A stretch of 64,000 nt of DNA from Vibrio gigantis (GTDB taxonomy: Bacteria; Pseudomonadota; Gammaproteobacteria; Enterobacterales; Vibrionaceae), in the NCBI RefSeq assembly GCF_024347515.1, contig NZ_AP025493.1:1302001-1366000 (forward strand), written 5' to 3'. Position 1 is the stretch's first letter. Every line of letters begins with the position of its first letter. The translations under genes and the position numbers were made by a program. The notes under the pieces are model-generated. The model saw only the letters and a program-made list of their open reading frames with translations, did not search any database and was not told where the DNA came from. Shown here piece after piece: positions 45,422 through 54,331 of this stretch.

Positions 45422-46246
45422 ATGCCAAAACCTTTACCCTTTCCAAACCTAGACTTGTCCCCGCTAGGCCTTACTGGCCCTCGACCTGCGGAGATCATTA
45501 CTTTGCCTTCGCATATGGATTGTCACGATCACCACTATTCGCAGGTAGTGATTGGTTTGAAAGGTCAGGCGGAATTTGAAGTTTGTGGTAAAGGTAATCT
45601 TATCGGGCCGGGTCAAGGTTGTGTGGTAACGGCGAGCTCTGATCATGCTTTCGGTGGTGTGGTCGGTCAGTCGGATATCCTAGTGCTCAACATGCCTGTG
45701 CCAACTGATGATGACCCTCTAATGCTAGAGAAGATTAACCAGTTAGAATCATCGAGCGTCTACTTCCAATTAGATGCGCAAATTCAAAAGCTTATCCATA
45801 TGTTGGTGCAAGAGATGCAGGCCAGCCCTGATGATCTATTGCTAAGCCGTGCCTGTAATGACACGGTGATCGCGTTAATGCAAAGACACATCTCGGCATT
45901 TGAAACCTCGATTAAAGACTCGCGTTTTGATCTTGAAGCATTGGATCGCTACATCGAGCAACACCTCGCGAATAAGATCTCGGTCGCGCAGCTTGCTGGC
46001 AGTGTGTTCTTGGGGGAAAGCCAGTTTCATATGCTGTTCAAAGAACAAATGGGTATTACACCTCACCAGTATGTTCTTGGTAAGCGTATCGATCGCTCTC
46101 GCCGCTTAATTGAACAAGGTAATCTTAGCCTTGGTCAGGTCGCAGAGCTTGCTGGTTTCTCCGGTCAATCCTCCTTTACTCACACCTTTTCACGCCTTCA
46201 AGGTATGTCTCCATCTCAATACAAAAAGAAAATTTCTGTTAAATAG
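45422..46246 (+). CDS. AraC-family transcriptional regulator, probable proline-utilisation regulator
   Basis: This 274-residue regulator has an N-terminal cupin sensor domain (HMDCHDHHYSQVVIGLKGQA near residue 31) and a C-terminal double helix-turn-helix (VAQLAGSVFLGESQFHMLFK, and LGQVAELAGFSGQSSFTHTF). It lies upstream of putA on the same strand. The PutA here has no ribbon-helix-helix DNA-binding domain and so cannot repress its own operon, which makes this regulator the likely controller of putA and putP; that is inference. The coding sequence contains an ori2-iteron-like motif at 45640-45653. Confidence 0.88.
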   Translation: MPKPLPFPNLDLSPLGLTGPRPAEIITLPSHMDCHDHHYSQVVIGLKGQAEFEVCGKGNLIGPGQGCVVTASSDHAFGGVVGQSDILVLNMPVPTDDDPLMLEKINQLESSSVYFQLDAQIQKLIHMLVQEMQASPDDLLLSRACNDTVIALMQRHISAFETSIKDSRFDLEALDRYIEQHLANKISVAQLAGSVFLGESQFHMLFKEQMGITPHQYVLGKRIDRSRRLIEQGNLSLGQVAELAGFSGQSSFTHTFSRLQGMSPSQYKKKISVK

Positions 46247-46428
46247 TGAAACAAAACGGCATATTATTTTAAAGTTTCATATGTGACGTTGTGTTTGTTT
46301 TGTTAATAAAGCGAGTTTTTAGCAAAAAACTCGGAGTTTTTGACAAGTAATCCTTATATACTCTAAATACACTGCAGCCATTGTAGAGATCCCCGGGCTA
46401 ATTCCGGGTGTGAGATTAAGGAAAACGC

Positions 46429-49400
46429 ATGTTTACAGCTACTGATGTGTTAAAGCCAGAATTCAATGAGCAGTCGCTTGCTGATCTATGGTCGCTTATC
46501 TCACCATTATATATGGTGGATGAAACCCAATGGCTAGAGCAACTTCTGCCACTAGCTACCCCTTCTGAGTCTGAAAAGCAGCAAATCACAGACAAAACGA
46601 CTTCTTTGATCGAAGCTATCCGTGCGGATAAAACTTCTATCCAGATGATCGATGCGCTGTTGCTTGAATACAGCTTAGATACTCAAGAGGGCATCTTGCT
46701 GATGTGTCTGGCGGAAGCCTTGATGCGTATTCCTGATTCAGCAACCGCTGATGCACTGATTCGCGACAAGTTAAGTGTTGCGGATTGGAAATCTCATCTA
46801 AAGAATTCTGACTCAGTGTTTGTTAACGCATCCACTTGGGGCTTAATGCTCACAGGTAAGGTGGTTGGGCTTTCATCTAAAGAGCAGAGTGCCGGTCAAG
46901 CCGTGAACCGCTTAGTGAACAAGCTTTCTGAGCCGGTGATTCGTAAAGCGATGCACCAAGCCATGAAGGTGATGGGTCACCAATTCGTTCTTGGCCGCAG
47001 TATTGCTGAAGCGCAAAAGAACGGTAAGTCTATGCGTGACAAAGGCTTTACCTACTCATACGACATGCTCGGTGAAGCAGCATTAACCACAGCTGACGCA
47101 AACAAGTACTTTAAAGATTACCTAATGGCGATTGAAGCCGTAGGTCGAGACACGTATGTCTCTTCAAAATCGAGCCCAGCTCCATCGGTATCGATTAAGC
47201 TTTCTGCGCTTCACCCTCGTTATGAAGTGGCGAACGAAGACCGCGTACTGACTGAACTTTGTGGCACGCTAGAGCAGCTATTGCGCCGTGCTGTCGAGCT
47301 TGATGTTGCGATTACGATTGATGCTGAAGAAGCGGATCGCCTTGAGTTATCTCTTAAATTATTCGAAAAACTGTACCGCACTGACCTTGTGAAAGGTTGG
47401 GGTAAGTTTGGTCTGGTTATTCAGGCTTACTCAAAGCGTGCATTACCGGTTCTAGTATGGCTAAACCGTCTAGCAAAAGAGCAGGGTGATTTAATCCCGC
47501 TTCGCTTGGTGAAAGGCGCGTACTGGGACAGCGAGATCAAATGGTCGCAACAAGCGGGCTTTACTGATTACCCAGTTTACACACGTAAAGAAGCGACTGA
47601 TGTGGCTTACCTTGCTTGTGCACGCTACCTATTGAGCCCAAGTGTTCGTGGCAATATCTTCCCGCAGTTTGCGAGCCATAATGCTCACACCGTTTCTGCT
47701 ATTGCAGTGATGACTGACCATAAAGACTTTGAATTCCAACGCTTACACGGCATGGGTGATTCTCTTTATAACCATGCAATGGAAGCTTACCAACAGTCGG
47801 TACGTATTTACGCACCTGTTGGCAGCCATAAAGATCTACTGCCATACCTAGTACGTCGCTTGTTAGAAAATGGCGCAAACAGCTCGTTTGTACACCGTCT
47901 AGTTGATGCACGTTGCCCAGTGGCAGAGCTGACTCAACACCCTGTCGATATGCTTCTGGCATTCGATACATTACATAACACCAAGATTCCATTACCACCG
48001 GCAGTATTCCCTGAGCGTAAAAACTCTTACGGTGTGAACATTGATATCGAAAGCGAAGCGCATCAGTTTGAAGAGCAAGTAAAAGGCTTCTTAAACAATC
48101 AATGGACTGCTGGCCCTGTGATCAACGGTGAATCTCTTGCCGAAAGCATGATCAAGGCTGATCAGAATATTGAGCAAGTGACGGCACCTTACGATCGTCG
48201 AATTAACGTGGGTCAGGTGGCTTTCGCTAACCTTGATCATGTTTCCGCAGCGATCACTGGCGCAGACGCGGCATTCGCTGATTGGAACGCAACTTCGGTA
48301 GAAACCAAAGCGGCTGCACTTGAGAAGCTGGCTGACCTAATGGAAGACAACCTAGCTGAGCTGGTGGCGATTTGTCATCAAGAAGCGGGTAAGACAATTC
48401 ACGATAGCATTGATGAAGTACGTGAAGCAGTCGACTTCTGTCGTTACTACGCAAAACAAGCGGACAACCTACAAGGTTTCGAACTAAAAGGTTTTGACGG
48501 TCAAACTCGAATCGCTTCACGACAAGGTCGTGGTGTGTTCGTTTGTATCAGCCCTTGGAACTTCCCTCTCGCTATCTTCCTTGGCCAAATTACAGCGGCA
48601 CTAGTCGCAGGTAACACGGTTGTGGCGAAACCTGCAGAGCAAACAAGCTTGATTGCAGCTCGTGCGGTTGAACTGATGAATGAAGCAGGCTTCCCTGCTG
48701 GCACGATTCAGTTACTACCGGGTCGTGGCGCTGAGATCGGCAGTGCACTAACCAGCCATGATGCAATTGCTGGTGTTGCCTTTACGGGTTCAACACCAAC
48801 AGCACAACGTATCAACGTGTCATTGGCGAGTCGTAACGCTAAGCCTGTTCCGTTTATCGCGGAAACCGGTGGTCAGAATGCAATGATCGTCGACAGTACC
48901 GCACTGCCAGAACAGGTGGTTCGTGATGTTATTCGTTCTGCATTCGCTTCAGCAGGTCAACGTTGTTCTGCACTGCGTGTGCTTTACATCCAAGAAGACA
49001 TCGCAGACCGTGTGATTGCATTGATTCATGGTGCAATGGACGAATTGAGTGTTGGCATTCCACATCTTCATAAAACCGATGTTGGCCCTGTTATCGACCA
49101 AAACGCGAAACAGAAGTTGTTGGCTCACTTAGAAAACATGACCAATACCCAGAAGAAGGTGGCTCAACTTTCTCTAGGTACGGATTGTGAACATGGTGAC
49201 TTTGTCCCACCAAGTGCGTTTGAAATTGATGACATCAGTTGCTTGAAAGAAGAACAGTTTGGCCCTGTGCTGCACATTGTTCGCTTCAAAGCGAGTGAAC
49301 TGGCGCAAGTGGTTGATCAAATTAACCAAACTGGTTTTGGTTTAACCATGGGTATCCACAGCCGTAACGAAACAACTTACCGTTGGATCGAAAAACACGT

Positions 49401-49566
49401 TCGTGTGGGTAACTGCTACATCAACCGTGACCAAGTGGGCGCTGTTGTTGGTGTACAACCATTTGGTGGTCAAGGTTTGTCGGGTACAGGCCCTAAAGCG
49501 GGCGGTCCTCACTACCTATATCGCTTTACTGATGTTCATTTTTCTCAATCACAAGACAAGGCATAA
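46429..49566 (+). CDS. putA: bifunctional proline dehydrogenase / P5C dehydrogenase PutA
   Basis: This 1045-residue enzyme oxidises proline to glutamate in two steps. The proline dehydrogenase barrel spans about 170-480 (RLVKGAYWDSEIK, HNAHTVSAI) and the aldehyde dehydrogenase part about 560-1030, with catalytic cysteine in SAGQRCSAL and glutamate in FIAETGGQNA. The N-terminal ribbon-helix-helix of Escherichia coli PutA is missing, so it is a non-autoregulating type. An AAGG-like ribosome site precedes the ATG. The truncated ALDH-like gene follows after 11 bases. Confidence 0.95.
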   Translation: MFTATDVLKPEFNEQSLADLWSLISPLYMVDETQWLEQLLPLATPSESEKQQITDKTTSLIEAIRADKTSIQMIDALLLEYSLDTQEGILLMCLAEALMRIPDSATADALIRDKLSVADWKSHLKNSDSVFVNASTWGLMLTGKVVGLSSKEQSAGQAVNRLVNKLSEPVIRKAMHQAMKVMGHQFVLGRSIAEAQKNGKSMRDKGFTYSYDMLGEAALTTADANKYFKDYLMAIEAVGRDTYVSSKSSPAPSVSIKLSALHPRYEVANEDRVLTELCGTLEQLLRRAVELDVAITIDAEEADRLELSLKLFEKLYRTDLVKGWGKFGLVIQAYSKRALPVLVWLNRLAKEQGDLIPLRLVKGAYWDSEIKWSQQAGFTDYPVYTRKEATDVAYLACARYLLSPSVRGNIFPQFASHNAHTVSAIAVMTDHKDFEFQRLHGMGDSLYNHAMEAYQQSVRIYAPVGSHKDLLPYLVRRLLENGANSSFVHRLVDARCPVAELTQHPVDMLLAFDTLHNTKIPLPPAVFPERKNSYGVNIDIESEAHQFEEQVKGFLNNQWTAGPVINGESLAESMIKADQNIEQVTAPYDRRINVGQVAFANLDHVSAAITGADAAFADWNATSVETKAAALEKLADLMEDNLAELVAICHQEAGKTIHDSIDEVREAVDFCRYYAKQADNLQGFELKGFDGQTRIASRQGRGVFVCISPWNFPLAIFLGQITAALVAGNTVVAKPAEQTSLIAARAVELMNEAGFPAGTIQLLPGRGAEIGSALTSHDAIAGVAFTGSTPTAQRINVSLASRNAKPVPFIAETGGQNAMIVDSTALPEQVVRDVIRSAFASAGQRCSALRVLYIQEDIADRVIALIHGAMDELSVGIPHLHKTDVGPVIDQNAKQKLLAHLENMTNTQKKVAQLSLGTDCEHGDFVPPSAFEIDDISCLKEEQFGPVLHIVRFKASELAQVVDQINQTGFGLTMGIHSRNETTYRWIEKHVRVGNCYINRDQVGAVVGVQPFGGQGLSGTGPKAGGPHYLYRFTDVHFSQSQDKA

Positions 49567-49577
49567 GGAGCAGTATC

Positions 49578-50282
49578 ATGGTTCATCAAGTGACAGGTTT
49601 TTCTGATGCTTTGTTAGCGTGGGAACAATGGAATCTTACCGACTTTGATCATAAGAGTGCTCAGGTACTTTCATTTAAATCAGAGATCGAGAGTCAATCT
49701 AAGCCTTTGGCGGCGGTGGCGACTTATCACCTAGAGCAAGCGTCTGCGCTGCTTTCTGAACAACATCTAATGGCTGGCCCTACGGGCGAAACCAATGAGC
49801 TGTATGCCGCAGGTCGTGGTGTGGCTTTAGTGATTGTTGATGATTGTGAAGAGAAAGTGCCGGCACTGCAAACCGCAATGGCAATGATTACCGCTGCACT
49901 ATTGGCTGGTAACAGCGTTCAATTGTGCAGTGATGACGTGCAGTTCAACACCTTAATTTCTGAGGCTGCGAAACAAGCGAATTTGCCAACTAACTTGGTA
50001 CAGGTTGCCTCGTATGACGCCGCTCAACAGTTGCTGTCTTACGATGTACGAAGTGCAGGTTATGTGGGTAATTCACAAACGGCACAAGCTATCAATTTAC
50101 AGCTTGCTAAGCGTGACGGTGCAATCGTCGGTTTAGTCGCTGAAACGGATCTGACGGCAATGAATGTTGCTAATGATCCACACCTATCGCTGCGCTTCAT
50201 TACCGAGCGCACGCGAACTATAAATATAACAGCCGTGGGCGGTAACGCGACCTTGCTCGAACTTGGAAGCGAAGCTCACTAA
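49578..50282 (+). CDS. truncated aldehyde-dehydrogenase-like protein next to putA
   Basis: This 234-residue protein resembles the NAD-binding half of the ALDH fold. It aligns by eye with the ALDH part of PutA (GRGVALVIV / GRGVFVCIS; ITAALLAGNSVQL / ITAALVAGNTVVA; YVGNSQTAQAINLQLAKRDG / FTGSTPTAQRINVSLASRNA), but it stops before the catalytic cysteine and lacks that domain. It is thus probably non-catalytic, perhaps a partner of PutA. A strong AAGGAG ribosome site precedes it, and it is co-transcribed with putA. Databases often label such genes as P5C dehydrogenase. Confidence 0.78.
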   Translation: MVHQVTGFSDALLAWEQWNLTDFDHKSAQVLSFKSEIESQSKPLAAVATYHLEQASALLSEQHLMAGPTGETNELYAAGRGVALVIVDDCEEKVPALQTAMAMITAALLAGNSVQLCSDDVQFNTLISEAAKQANLPTNLVQVASYDAAQQLLSYDVRSAGYVGNSQTAQAINLQLAKRDGAIVGLVAETDLTAMNVANDPHLSLRFITERTRTINITAVGGNATLLELGSEAH

Positions 50283-50361
50283 CCTTCAGTAAAATTGGCT
50301 CTAATCACTTTTGGTTTTTTCCACTTTTGGATTTAACCCATAGTGCTTTGGAGCCTGAATA

Positions 50362-50415
50362 CCTAACTCAATGCACTCGCTTGCCTTTACGGTGAGTGTC
50401 TTGCATTGAATTAGG
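50362..50415 (+). promoter_or_regulatory. imperfect hairpin in the putP leader
   Basis: CCTAACTCAATGCA (50362-50375) pairs with TGCATTGAATTAGG (50402-50415) at 13 of 14 positions, with extra CACTC/GAGTG pairing inside. It lies just before putP. It has no T-run, so it is a leader structure or operator rather than a terminator. Confidence 0.35.
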
Positions 50416-50449
50416 CATGGAAGGCTTTCTACAAAATGAGGACTATCAA

Positions 50450-51943
50450 ATGATAGAAAACAGTTTTGCAATAACGACGACGTTCATTGCGTATCTAATT
50501 ATGATGCTAGCGATCGGTGTTATTGCTTACAAACGTACATCTAACTCAACTGACTACTTCCTAGGTGGTCGTTCGTTAGGCCCATGGCCTGCTGCACTTT
50601 CTGCTGGTGCATCAGACATGAGTGGTTGGTTGCTACTTGGCCTGCCTGGTTACGCTTACGCCGCTGGCTTTGAAGCATTTTGGCTTGCTGGTGGCCTACT
50701 TGTTGGTACTTGGGCAAACTGGTTAATCAGTGCTAAACGCCTACGTACTTACAGTATTACGACAGAATCACTGACGCTGCCTGAGTTCCTATCTCGTCGC
50801 TTCAACGATAACTCTAAGCTGATCCAAACAATTTCTGCTTTCTTTATCCTTTTATTCTTCCTTTTCTACACAAGTTCAGGCTTGGTAGCTGGTGGTAAAT
50901 TGTTTGAAACGGTATTCGGCCTAGATTACACAACGGCGGTAATTATCGGTACGGTATGTGTGGTTTCGTACACCCTGTTTGGTGGTTTCCTTGCGGTATC
51001 TTGGACTGACTTGGTTCAAGGTTTACTAATGTCTGCTGCGCTATTGATTGTACCAATCGCAGCAATGAACGGCGGCCTTGGTCAGCTATCTAGCGACCTA
51101 CACAACATCAACCCAGAGCTACTAACGCTATGGAATGATGCGAAAGGTGAGCCGCTTTCTGCTATCGCGATCATCTCGCTAGCGGCATGGGGTCTAGGTT
51201 ACTTCGGTCAACCACACATCCTTGCTCGTTTCAAAGCAACACGTACTAATAAAGACTTAACAACAGCGCGTCGTATCGCGGTGGTATGGACTGCACTGTC
51301 TATGATTGGTGCAATGCTTGTGGGTCTTGTTGGTCTAATCTACGTGACGAACTCTGGTGCACCTAAGTTAGACGATGGCGAGAAGATCTTCATGCTTCTT
51401 GTGAACGCGATGTTCCACCCAGTAATCGCAGGTATCCTACTTGCTGCAATCCTAGCGGCAATCATGAGTACTGCGGATTCACAACTTCTTGTTTCTTCAT
51501 CTGCAATGGCAGAAGACTTGTACAAGCAAGTGCTTAAGAAAGATGCGACGTCTGAAGAGATCGTTCGTGTAGGCCGCTTCGCGGTTATCCTAATCTCTCT
51601 GATTGCTCTTGTGTTAGCGATGACGCCAGACAGTTCAGTACTTGGCCTTGTATCTTACGCATGGGCTGGTTTTGGTGCTGCATTCGGTCCAGCTATCGTA
51701 TTGAGCCTGTACTGGTCTCGTATGAACCGTAACGGCGCTCTAGCCGGCATCGTGGTTGGTGGTGTTACGATTGTACTTTGGAAGCAGTTCACGGGCGGTT
51801 GGTTCGATGTGTATGAAATCGTACCAGGAATCATCCTATCAACGATTTCTATCGTTGTAGTTAGCTTGATTACTGGTGAGCCAGAAGATGAAGTTAAGAA
51901 GCAACACGCTGAGTTCGAGAAGAACCTAGTTGAGCTAGACTAG
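50450..51943 (+). CDS. putP: sodium/proline symporter PutP
   Basis: This 497-residue inner-membrane transporter of the sodium:solute symporter family (SLC5-like) imports proline with sodium. It has about 13 membrane helices; family motifs include STDYFLGGRSLGPWPAALSA, SAGASDMSGWLLLGLPG and ILAAIMSTADSQLLVSSSA near residue 330. The ATG at 50450 follows GAGG at good spacing; upstream in-frame starts are less likely. It supplies the substrate for PutA encoded just upstream. Confidence 0.95.
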   Translation: MIENSFAITTTFIAYLIMMLAIGVIAYKRTSNSTDYFLGGRSLGPWPAALSAGASDMSGWLLLGLPGYAYAAGFEAFWLAGGLLVGTWANWLISAKRLRTYSITTESLTLPEFLSRRFNDNSKLIQTISAFFILLFFLFYTSSGLVAGGKLFETVFGLDYTTAVIIGTVCVVSYTLFGGFLAVSWTDLVQGLLMSAALLIVPIAAMNGGLGQLSSDLHNINPELLTLWNDAKGEPLSAIAIISLAAWGLGYFGQPHILARFKATRTNKDLTTARRIAVVWTALSMIGAMLVGLVGLIYVTNSGAPKLDDGEKIFMLLVNAMFHPVIAGILLAAILAAIMSTADSQLLVSSSAMAEDLYKQVLKKDATSEEIVRVGRFAVILISLIALVLAMTPDSSVLGLVSYAWAGFGAAFGPAIVLSLYWSRMNRNGALAGIVVGGVTIVLWKQFTGGWFDVYEIVPGIILSTISIVVVSLITGEPEDEVKKQHAEFEKNLVELD

Positions 51944-51979
51944 TTCCGTTGGAGTTCGTCTAGGTGAAAAACTAGACGA

Positions 51980-51994
51980 ATTTACATTGTAAAA
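51980..51994. other. parS2 site downstream of putP
   Basis: TTTACATTGTAAA (core at 51981-51993) matches the parS2 consensus exactly, 37 bases after putP and about 31 kb from ori2. Confidence 0.8.
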
Positions 51995-52024
51995 TTCTGA
52001 TGAATTAGCAAACATATTAACTAT

Positions 52025-52058
52025 AAAAATAGAGTCACTTCGGTGGCTCTATTTTTTT
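52025..52058. terminator. bidirectional terminator between putP and the merR-type gene
   Basis: Stem AAAAATAGAGTCAC / GTGGCTCTATTTTT with a TTCG tetraloop and one wobble pair, between converging genes. Confidence 0.9.
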
Positions 52059-52570
52059 GACCACTCCCTAATGCTCTTGACCTCATCTTGGTTGATATTC
52101 AAAGACTCTAAAAACTCTTGGTGAGCGGTTGGCTCCATCTTCTCAAACTGCTTATGCCAGTTTTTCATGTCCTCTTCGTCGAACCCGGCGTTCTCCATCA
52201 CCCGCACCCAGCGCTCTTTTGTCAGTATCTTCTGTTCTAGCAACTCTGGTTGTTCCAATAACATCACAATTGCTTTCTGCTGTTGGCGAAGGTTCTGAAT
52301 CTCCTTTTCTAAAGCGTTGAACTGGTTCACTAGTGTCTGCTCTTGTTTCACATCGTCCTTGCGATCGATTAGTGCGGCAATTTCTTGGATGGACAGGCCA
52401 AAGGATCGGTAAGAGATGATACTCTCTAAACGAGTCTGTTCTTTGTCGCCATACCAACGATAACCGTTGTCTGAGCGGCTATGAGGCAGAAGCAACCCTG
52501 CTCGCTCATAGTACAAAATGGTGGTGCGAGATATGTTATATGCCTTGGCAATTTGAGTGACGGTGAGCAT
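52049..52570 (-). CDS. MerR-family transcriptional regulator
   Basis: This 173-residue regulator has an N-terminal winged helix-turn-helix (MLTVTQIAKAYNISRTTILY, YYERAGLLLPHSRSDNGYRW) and a dimerisation coiled coil (about 75-110). The C-terminal part is acidic-basic and without the cysteine set of metal-sensing members, so the effector is probably not a metal ion. It stands alone; the stop lies within the shared terminator region. Confidence 0.87.
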   Translation of the reverse strand: MLTVTQIAKAYNISRTTILYYERAGLLLPHSRSDNGYRWYGDKEQTRLESIISYRSFGLSIQEIAALIDRKDDVKQEQTLVNQFNALEKEIQNLRQQQKAIVMLLEQPELLEQKILTKERWVRVMENAGFDEEDMKNWHKQFEKMEPTAHQEFLESLNINQDEVKSIREWSKK

Positions 52571-52993
52571 TTCTACCTCATTGGTTGCGAGAGCGTGAAC
52601 TAAACAGGCATGTTTGATTGATAGCCGAGTATTCTAATCGCGTCATACAAAGGTGTATAGGTTATGAGTTTTGATTCGGCAATTTGAATAACCGATTTAT
52701 ATCTGCACTTTGGTTATGGGGGTGCGACGTTTGTCGTATTTAAGATCAGGTTGAAATCAGGCGTGAACGAGCGGTTGTTGGGGTTTTACAATGTAAATCG
52801 AAGCGGCCGGATCTTGCGTGAGAACTGAAAGATCAACTTACTCAATGGCGTGTGATGTCAAAAAATGAAATAGAAAAGTGGCTATTTTTTGAACTTGGCG
52901 CTCACTTTTGTTATTAGCTCGGTGAATTGTGGAACCGAATTGGACATGATGTGTCAATTGTCAGTAACCACTAAAGACCTATAGGACAAAGGT
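52571..52993. other. intergenic region with a parS2 site
   Basis: No gene is seen in these 420 bases. They contain the promoter region of the MerR-type gene and a parS2 site at 52784-52798. Confidence 0.5.
52784..52798. other. parS2 site
   Basis: TTTACAATGTAAA (core at 52785-52797) matches the parS2 consensus exactly. It is the farthest perfect site from ori2 that I found in the window. Confidence 0.8.
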
Positions 52994-53218
52994 ATGCCTG
53001 ATCTCTATTGCAAAGGATGTAAAAAAACAACACTACATAAGTCTATAATGAAACGTTGTGAATCAGAGCCCGAGACAGCCTCTGGCCGTATGATGCAATG
53101 GACCTCAAAGCTATTTAGTGGCAACTTATATTATGATATGGAAACGCAGCACTTTTGCCGAACGTGTAATTGCCGTTGCGAAACAGGAAGTACTGTACCC
53201 CAAGTTGGTTTAGCTTAA
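52994..53218 (+). CDS. small cysteine-rich protein, putative zinc ribbon
   Basis: This 74-residue protein starts MPDLYCKGCKKTTLHKSIMK and contains CxxC (CKGC) near the N-terminus and a CRTCNCRC group near the C-terminus, spaced like a zinc ribbon with about 45 residues between. No membrane segment or signal peptide is seen. It has its own terminator. I do not recognise a function. Confidence 0.65.
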   Translation: MPDLYCKGCKKTTLHKSIMKRCESEPETASGRMMQWTSKLFSGNLYYDMETQHFCRTCNCRCETGSTVPQVGLA

Positions 53219-53250
53219 CTTATAGTAAGTGCTTGCTAACTTAGATCGAT

Positions 53251-53277
53251 AAACCTCCGCTTTAGGAGGTTTTTGCG
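53251..53277 (+). terminator. terminator of the small cysteine-rich gene
   Basis: Stem AAACCTCC / GGAGGTTT with a 6-base loop and T-run, 32 bases past the stop. Confidence 0.85.
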
Positions 53278-53280
53278 TTT

Positions 53281-53451
53281 CTATGCGGCTTTGAGTGCTA
53301 GCTCAGCGTCAATGGCGTCGCCATCAATCTTCACATCCCAACCATAGCTTGAGTACTCATTTGCTAGTGCCTGAGCCACATCTTTTGATACCGTTACGTG
53401 TGTCCATGAACCAATACCGTAAGGCTTATATGCGAGTTCTTGTGTTTTCAT
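53281..53451 (-). CDS. 56-residue small protein
   Basis: A short frame encodes MKTQELAYKPYGIGSWTHVT followed by VSKDVAQALANEYSSYGWDV and an acidic tail ending ELALKAA. Codon use is ordinary for the window, and AAAGGA lies about 10 bases before the ATG. It is likely cytosolic. It converges with the small cysteine-rich gene and is divergent from the Lrp-type regulator. I do not recognise a family; the composition and ribosome site make a real gene likely. Confidence 0.6.
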   Translation of the reverse strand: MKTQELAYKPYGIGSWTHVTVSKDVAQALANEYSSYGWDVKIDGDAIDAELALKAA

Positions 53452-53729
53452 AATAGAGTCATCCTTTCTCTTTGATAATTCTATTATTCACTTTGCCATA
53501 TATCCTTTCTTTCGTTTCTGGCTCAACTTATTTGTTTATCGGGTCATTCCTATAATAATTTGTTAATAACCAGGGTTTGATTTATAAGGCGTGTTATCGG
53601 TTTGTATTGATTTATATTTGATATGAATGTCACTTGTGCGTTTAGTTTTTAAATGTGTGAGCGGGGTTTTCTTCGATTGCTCTAGGTATGGAATATACTG
53701 AGCAGAATTTAGAATGTTTAAGGAATGTT

Positions 53730-54218
53730 ATGTCTCAGCATCAACTTGATCGTATCGATAAAGAGATACTAAGAATTCTGCACATGAAAGGGCGTTTACC
53801 CGTGGTTGAGTTGGCCAAGCAGGTCAACCTAACCACGTCTCCTTGCTCTGATAGACTCAAGCGATTGGAAAAAGAGGGCTACATAACGGGTTACCATGCT
53901 GAGCTGTGCTCAGAGAAGTTGGGACTCGATGTTCAAGTCTTCATTCATATTCGTCTTGACCAAACCAGTTTTTCAATCTTTGATAAGTTTGCTCAAGCCG
54001 TGGAAATGATGCCCGAAGTAGAAGAGTGCTATTCACTATCGGGAGACTTCGACACCATGATTAAGGTTCGAGTGAAAGACATGAAGGCGTACCAAGCATT
54101 TATGGCCACTAAGTTGGGTACCTTACCTGGTGTGATTCAGACACGTAGTGAAGTGGTGATTGAAGAGCATAAGAAGGGCTTTGGTGTTAACCCTGAGTTA
54201 TTGGCAACCTTAAAATAG
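53730..54218 (+). CDS. Lrp/AsnC-family transcriptional regulator
   Basis: This 162-residue regulator has an N-terminal helix-turn-helix (DRIDKEILRILHMKGRLPVV, LTTSPCSDRLKRLEKEGYIT) and a C-terminal RAM ligand-binding domain (VQVFIHIRLD..., YSLSGDFDTMIKVRVKD). Family members control amino acid metabolism and bind amino acids. ATG 53730 follows AAGGA at good spacing and starts the conserved sequence; the frame is open back to an ATG at 53688. The target is unknown; it is not adjacent to the put genes. Confidence 0.9.
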   Translation: MSQHQLDRIDKEILRILHMKGRLPVVELAKQVNLTTSPCSDRLKRLEKEGYITGYHAELCSEKLGLDVQVFIHIRLDQTSFSIFDKFAQAVEMMPEVEECYSLSGDFDTMIKVRVKDMKAYQAFMATKLGTLPGVIQTRSEVVIEEHKKGFGVNPELLATLK

Positions 54219-54254
54219 GGCTGGCTTTTACTTCAATCATGCTTGTCTAGATAT

Positions 54255-54286
54255 AAAAAATGGAAGCTGATGAGCTTCCATTTTTT
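54255..54286. terminator. bidirectional terminator
   Basis: Perfect stem AAAAAATGGAAGCT / AGCTTCCATTTTTT with a GATG loop between the converging Lrp-type and DUF445 genes. Confidence 0.92.
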
Positions 54287-54331
54287 GTGACTGCCAGAAA
54301 GGACAATCAGATAAGCGCAGTCATAGGCGCT

